Assembly (NCBI RefSeq): GCF_000003605.2
Contig: NW_003142800.1
Coordinates: 52,051-82,603 of the forward strand
Length of the DNA stretch: 30,553 nucleotides
DNA from: Saccoglossus kowalevskii
Taxonomy: Eukaryota > Hemichordata > Enteropneusta > Harrimaniidae
Direction of reading: 5' to 3'
Each line of letters opens with the position of its first letter. Position 1 is the first letter of the stretch. Made by a program: the position numbers and the translations under genes. Under the pieces are notes generated by a model. The model did no database searches. It was not told the origin of the DNA and saw only the letters and a list, made by a program, of their open reading frames with translations. Below are positions 24,054 to 30,553 of this stretch, one piece after another.

Positions 24054-25520
24054 ATCTTAATGATGACACAGGATGTACCATCATCTTACTGATGACACAG
24101 GATGCATCATCATCTTACTGATGACACAGGATGTACCATCATCTTACTGAGTACACAGGATGCATCATCATCTTACTGATGACACAGGATGCATCATCAT
24201 CTTACTGATGACACAGGATGTACCATCATCTTAGTGATGACACAGGATGTACCATCATCTTACTGATGACACAGGATGTACCACCATCTTACTGATGACA
24301 CAGGATGCATCACCATCTTACTGATGACACAGGATGTACCATCATCTTACTTATTATACAGGATGTACCACCATCTTACTGAGTACATAGGATGCACCAT
24401 CATCTTACTGATGACACAGGATGCATCATCATCTTACTGAGTACACAGGATGTACCACCATCTTAATGATGACACAGGATGTACCATCATTTTACTGATG
24501 ACACAGGATGCATCATCATCTTACTGATGACACAGGATGTACCATCATCTTACTGAGTACATAGGATGCATCATCATCTTACTGATGACACAGGATGTAC
24601 CATCATCTTACTGATGACACAGGATGTACCATCATCTTAATGGTGACACAGGATGTACCAACATCTTAATGATGACACAGGATGCATCATCATCTTACTG
24701 ATGACACAGGATGTACCATCATCTTACTGAGTACACAGGATGCATCATCATCTTACTGATGACACAGGATGCATCATCATCTTACTGATGACACAGGATG
24801 TACCATCATCTTACTGATGACACAGGATGTACCATCATCTTACTGATGACACAGGATGTACAAACGGATCTTACTGATGACACAGGATGCATCACCATCT
24901 TACTGATGACACAGGATGTACCATCATCTTACTGATGACACCGGATGTACCATCATCTTAATGGTGACACAGGATGCATCATCATCTCACTGATGACACA
25001 GGATGCTTCATCATCTTACTGATGACACAGGATGTACCATCATCTCACTGCTGACACAGGATGTACCATCATCTTACTGATGACACAGGATGTACCACCA
25101 TCTTACTGATGACACAGGATGCATCACCATCTTACTGATGACACAGGATGTACCATCATCTTACTGATGACACAGGATGTACCATCATCTTAATGGTGAC
25201 ACAGGATGTATCATCATCTTAATGATGACACAGGATGCATCATCATCTTAATCATGACACAGGATGTACCATCATCTCATTGATGACACAGGATGCATTA
25301 TTATCTCACTGATGACACAGGATGCATCATCATCTTACTGATGACACAGGATGCATCATCATCTTACTGATGACACAGGATTCATCAACATCTCACTGAT
25401 GACACAGGATGCATCATCATCTTACTGATGACACAGGATGTCTATCATCTTACTGATGACACAGGATGTACCATCATCTTACTGGTGACACAGGATGTAC
25501 CACCATCTTACTGATGACAC
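24054..25520. repeat. Block B, partner of the block at 21910
   Basis: This is the second copy of the 2144-bp displaced block. It contains the only unit of its kind in the window, gtacaaacggatc at about 24859, 31 bp long, where other copies have gtaccaccatc. The right part of this block is itself copied again further right (displacement 3302, later 3563). Confidence 0.83.
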
Positions 25521-25748
25521 AGGATGCATCACCATCTTACTGAGTACACAGGATGTACCATCATCTTACTGATGACACAGGATGCATCATCATCTTACTG
25601 ATGACACAGGCTGTACCATCATCTTACTGAGTACATAGGATGCATCATCATCTTACTGATGACACAGGATGCTTGATCATCTTACTGATGACACAGGATG
25701 TACCATCATCTCACTGCTGACACAGGATGTACCATCATCTTACTGATG

Positions 25749-27950
25749 ACACAGGATGTACCACCATCTTACTGATGACACAGGATGCATCACCATCTTA
25801 CTGATGACACAGGATGTACCATCATCTTACTGATGACACAGGATGTACCATCATCTTAATGGTGACACAGGATGTATCATCATCTTAATGATGACACAGG
25901 ATGCATCATCATCTTAATCATGACACAGGATGTACCATCATCTCACTGATGACACAGGATGCATTATTATCTCACTGATGACACAGGATGCATCATCATC
26001 TTACTAATGACACAGGATGCATCATCATCTTACTGATGACACAGGATTCATCAACATCTCACTGATGACACAGGATGCATCATCATCTTACTGATGACAC
26101 AGGATGTCTATCATCTTACTGATGACACAGGATGTACCATCATCTTACTGGTGACACAAGATGTACCACCATCTTACTGATGACACAGGATGCATCACCA
26201 TCTTACTGAGTACACAGGATGTACCATCATCTTACTGATGACACAGGATGCATCATCATCTTACTGATGACACAGGCTGTACCATCATCTTACTGAGTAC
26301 ATAGGATGCATCATCATCTTACTGATAACACAGGATGCTTCATCATCTTACTGATGACACAGGATGTACCATCATCTTACTGATGATACAGGATGTACCA
26401 TCATCTTACTGATGACACAAGATGTACCACCATCTTACTGATGACACAGGATGCATCACCATCTTACTGATGACACAGGATGTACCATCATCTTACTTAT
26501 GACACAGGATGTACCACCATCTTACTGAGTACATAGGATGCATCATCATCTTACTGATGACACAGGATGCATCATCATCTTACTGAGTACACAGGATGTA
26601 CCACCATCTTAATGATGACACAGGATGTACCATCATCTTACTGATGACACAGGATGCATCATCATCTTACTGATGACACAGGATGTACCATCATCTTACT
26701 GAGTACACAGGATGCATCATCATCTTACTGATGACACAGGATGCATCATCATCTTACTGATGACACATGATGGACCATCATCTTAATGATGACACAGGAT
26801 GTACCATCATCTTACTGATGACACAGGATGCATCATCATCTCACTGATGACACAGGATGTACCACCATCTTACTGATGACACAGGATGCATCACCATCTT
26901 ACTGATGACACAGGATGTACCATCATCTTACTGATGACACAGGATGTACCATCATCTTAATGGTGACACAGGATGTATCATCATCTTAATGATGACACAG
27001 GATGCATCATCATCTTAATCATGACACAGGATGTACCATCATCTCACTGATGACACAGGATGCATTATTATCTCACTGATGACACAGGATGCATCATCAT
27101 CTTACTAATGACACAGGATGCATCATCATCTTACTGATGACACAGGATTCATCAACATCTCACTGATGACACAGGATGCATCATCATCTTACTGATGACA
27201 CAGGATGTCTATCATCTTACTGATGACACAGGATGTACCATCATCTTACTGGTGACACAAGATGTACCACCATCTTACTGATGACACAGGATGCATCACC
27301 ATCTTACTGAGTACACAGGATGTACCATCATCTTACTGATGACACAGGATGCATCATCATCTTACTGATGACACAGGCTGTACCATCATCTTACTGAGTA
27401 CATAGGATGCATCATCATCTTACTGATAACACAGGATGCTTCATCATCTTACTGATGACACAGGATGTACCATCATCTTACTGATGATACAGGATGTACC
27501 ATCATCTTACTGATGACACAAGATGTACCACCATCTTACTGATGACACAGGATGCATCACCATCTTACTGATGACACAGGATGTACCATCATCTTACTTA
27601 TGACACAGGATGTACCACCATCTTACTGAGTACATAGGATGCATCATCATCTTACTGATGACACAGGATGCATCATCATCTTACTGAGTACACAGGATGT
27701 ACCACCATCTTAATGATGACACAGGATGTACCATCATCTTACTGATGACACAGGATGCATCATCATCTTACTGATGACACAGGATGTACCATCATCTTAC
27801 TGAGTACACAGGATGCATCATCATCTTACTGATGACACAGGATGCATCATCATCTTACTGATGACACATGATGGACCATCATCTTAATGATGACACAGGA
27901 TGTACCATCATCTTACTGATGACACAGGATGCATCATCATCTCACTGATG
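25749..27950. repeat. 1101-bp (38-mer) tandem duplication
   Basis: Two adjacent copies (about 25749-26849 and 26850-27950) share a series of otherwise rare changes exactly 1101 bp apart: ctaatg 26003/27104, gattc 26045/27146, caggctg 26276/27377, ctgataac 26325/27426, gcttc 26337/27438, gatgatac 26382/27483, cacaag 26418/27519 and catgatgg 26766/27867. The ctaatg and ctgataac changes are seen in these two copies only. This makes them the most recent large duplication that can be read in the window. Confidence 0.92.
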
Positions 27951-28189
27951 ACACAGGATGCTTCATCATCTCACTGCTGACACAGGATGTACCACCATCT
28001 TATTGAGTACACAGGATGCATCATCATCTTACTGATGACACAGGATGTCTATCATCTTACTGATGACACAGGATGTACCATCATCTTACTGGTGACACAG
28101 GATGTACCACCATCTTACTGATGACACAGGATGCATCACCATCTTACTGATGACACAGGATGTACCACCATCTTACTGAGCACACAGGA

Positions 28190-30414
28190 TGCATCACCAT
28201 CTTACTGATGACACAGGATGTACCATCATCTTACTGATGACACCGGATGTACCATCATCTTAATGGTGACACAGGATGCATCATCATCTCACTGATGACA
28301 CAGGATGCTTCATCATCTTACTGATGACACAGGATGTACCATCATCTCACTGCTGACACAGGATGTACCATCATCTTACTGATGACACAGGATGTACCAC
28401 CATCTTACTGATGACACAGGATGCATCACCATCTTACTGATGACACAGGATGTACCATCATCTTACTGATGACACAGGATGTACCATCATCTTAATGGTG
28501 ACACAGGATGTATCATCATCTTAATGATGACACAGGATGCATCATCATCTTAATCATGACACAGGATGTACCATCATCTCACTGATGACACAGGATGTAC
28601 CATCATCTCACTGCTGACACAGGATGTACCATCATCTTACTGATGACACAGGATGTACCACCATCTTACTGATGACACAGGATGCATCACCATCTTACTG
28701 ATGACACAGGATGTACCATCATCTTACTGATGACACAGGATGTACCATCATCTTAATGGTGACACAGGATGTATCATCATCTTAATGATGACACAGGATG
28801 CATCATCATCTTAATCATGACACAGGATGTACCATCATCTCACTGATGACACAGGATGCATTATTATCTCACTGATGACACAGGATGCATCATCATCTTA
28901 CTGATGACACAGGATGCATCATCATCTTACTGATGACACAGGATTCATCAACATCTCACTGATGACACAGGATGCATCATCATCTTACTGATGACACAGG
29001 ATGTCTATCATCTTACTGATGACACAGGATGTACCATCATCTTACTGGTGACACAGGATGTACCACCATCTTACTGATGACACAGGATGCATCACCATCT
29101 TACTGAGTACACAGGATGTACCATCATCTTACTGATGACACAGGATGCATCATCATCTTACTGATGACACAGGCTGTACCATCATCTTACTGAGTACATA
29201 GGATGCATCATCATCTTACTGATGACACAGGATGCTTGATCATCTTACTGATGACACAGGATGTACCATCATCTCACTGCTGACACAGGATGTACCATCA
29301 TCTTACTGATGACACAGGATGTACCACCATCTTACTGATGACACAGGATGCATCACCATCTTACTGATGACACAGGATGTACCATCATCTTACTGATGAC
29401 ACAGGATGTACCATCATCTTAATGGTGACACAGGATGTATCATCATCTTAATGATGACACAGGATGCATCATCATCTTAATCATGACACAGGATGTACCA
29501 TCATCTCACTGATGACACAGGATGCATTATTATCTCACTGATGACACAGGATGCATCATCATCTTACTGATGACACAGGATGCATCATCATCTTACTGAT
29601 GACACAGGATTCATCAACATCTCACTGATGACACAGGATGCATCATCATCTTACTGATGACACAGGATGTCTATCATCTTACTGATGACACAGGATGTAC
29701 CATCATCTTACTGGTGACACAAGATGTACCACCATCTTACTGATGACACAGGATGCATCACCATCTTACTGAGTACACAGGATGTACCATCATCTTACTG
29801 ATGACACAGGATGCATCATCATCTTACTGATGACACAGGCTGTACCATCATCTTACTGAGTACATAGGATGCATCATCATCTTACTGATGACACAGGATG
29901 CTTCATCATCTTACTGATGACACAGGATGTACCATCATCTTACTGATGATACAGGATGTACCATCATCTTACTGATGACACAAGATGTACCACCATCTTA
30001 CTGATGACACAGGATGCATCACCATCTTACTGATGACACAGGATGTACCATCATCTTACTTATGACACAGGATGTACCACCATCTTACTGAGTACATAGG
30101 ATGCATCATCATCTTACTGATGACACAGGATGCATCATCATCTTACTGAGTACACAGGATGTACCACCATCTTAATGATGACACAGGATGTACCATCATC
30201 TTACTGATGACACAGGATGCATCATCATCTTACTGATGACACAGGATGTACCATCATCTTACTGAGTACACAGGATGCATCATCATCTTACTGATGACAC
30301 AGGATGCATCATCATCTTACTGATGACACATGATGGACCATCATCTTAATGATGACACAGGATGTACCATCATCTTACTGATGACACAGGATGCATCATC
30401 ATCTCACTGATGAC
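28190..30414. repeat. Displaced copy of about 24890-26850 with a 261-bp insertion
   Basis: Markers from about 24890 recur here, at first with displacement 3302 (ccgg 24941/28243) and later with 3563. Examples of the later spacing are gattc 25379/28942 and 26045/29608, caggctg 25610/29173 and 26276/29839, gatgatac 26382/29945, and catgatgg 26766/30329. The change of 261 bp is exactly nine units. It is explained by a local duplication seen as two ctgctgac units 261 bp apart (28351 and 28612). Confidence 0.88.
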
Positions 30415-30553
30415 ACAGGATGCTTCATCATCTCACTGCTGACACAGGATGTACCACCATCTTATTGAGTACACAGGATGCATCATCATCTTACTGATGA
30501 CACAGGATGTCTATCATCTTACTGATGACACAGGATGTACCATCATCTTACTG

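Larger units (their letters stand above)
12253..30553. repeat. Macrosatellite-scale tandem array of a 29-bp unit with higher-order structure
   Basis: The commonest unit begins caggatgcatcatcatc and ends ttactgatgaca, 29 bp in all. It runs head to tail from a degenerate first unit at about 12253 to the window edge, so the right end is missing. The span is about 18.3 kb or about 630 unit lengths, counting the N run. The unit is about 41% G+C, higher than the AT-rich flank. Variants recur at fixed places in the unit. The middle is catcatcatc, taccatcatc, taccaccatc, catcaccatc or cattattatc. The end is ctgatgac, ctgagtac, cttatgac, aatgatgac, aatggtgac, aatcatgac or ctgctgac. Some units are 28 bp (gtccatc, gtctatc). 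There are no unique spacers and no sustained open frame. It is a satellite or expanded minisatellite; a centromeric or subtelomeric location is possible but not shown. Confidence 0.97.

Noticed and set aside
12253-30553. CRISPR array (29-bp repeat length)
   Set aside because: The repeats abut one another with no unique spacers, units vary as in a satellite, and the surrounding sequence is eukaryotic with no cas-like gene.
12253-30553. Tandem box C/D snoRNA genes (TGATGA and CTGA words in each unit)
   Set aside because: The C-like and D-like words overlap in the same ctgatga. There is no separate box pair with guide-length spacing and no terminal stem, and 29 bp is too short for such an RNA.

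Overview
This is a non-coding, AT-rich, draft-quality eukaryotic window. The organism is probably an animal, perhaps an invertebrate. Three things point that way: there is no long open reading frame or operon structure, splice-like signals are present, and two decayed retroelements are recognisable. One is a non-LTR (LINE) reverse transcriptase and the other looks like a BEL/Pao integrase C-terminus; the BEL/Pao group is known essentially from animals. The species cannot be named from the sequence.

Layout. Positions 1-3730 are unique AT-rich DNA with no convincing gene. They contain a degenerate 34-bp inverted pair (about 1098-1130 and 2802-2835) that could mark the ends of a 1.7-kb mobile element, and a CpG-retaining patch between them. 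Positions 3733-4910 hold a minus-strand LINE remnant. It has RT motifs in the correct order, at least five frame switches, two internal deletions and a (TTTA)n tail. Positions 5395-5940 hold a minus-strand BEL/Pao-like integrase C-terminal remnant with in-frame stops. Positions 5950-12250 are again AT-rich and without a recognisable gene. They contain microsatellites, two 17-bp tandem duplications and two weak exon-like islands (8018-8095 and 10816-10861).

From about 12253 to the right edge (30553) the window is one tandem array of a 29-bp unit. It spans roughly 630 unit lengths, including a 753-base run of N (12941-13693), and its right end is not reached. Units fall into recurring sequence variants. 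The order of these variants repeats at long periods, giving a layered higher-order structure: 377 + 579 = 956 bp (three consecutive copies from 14309); a 1101-bp tandem duplication (about 25749-27950); 666 bp; a 2144-bp displacement (about 21910 versus 24054); and a 3302/3563-bp displacement interrupted by a 261-bp (9-unit) insertion. A further block recurs 10,695 bp away. The array is not coding, because the unit length is not a multiple of three and stops recur. It is also not a CRISPR array, because there are no spacers. Nearly every unit carries a short inverted repeat, TCATC-TTACT-GATGA.

No genes here work together as a pathway. The main interest is the evolutionary record written in the array and the clear, though dead, retroelements beside it.
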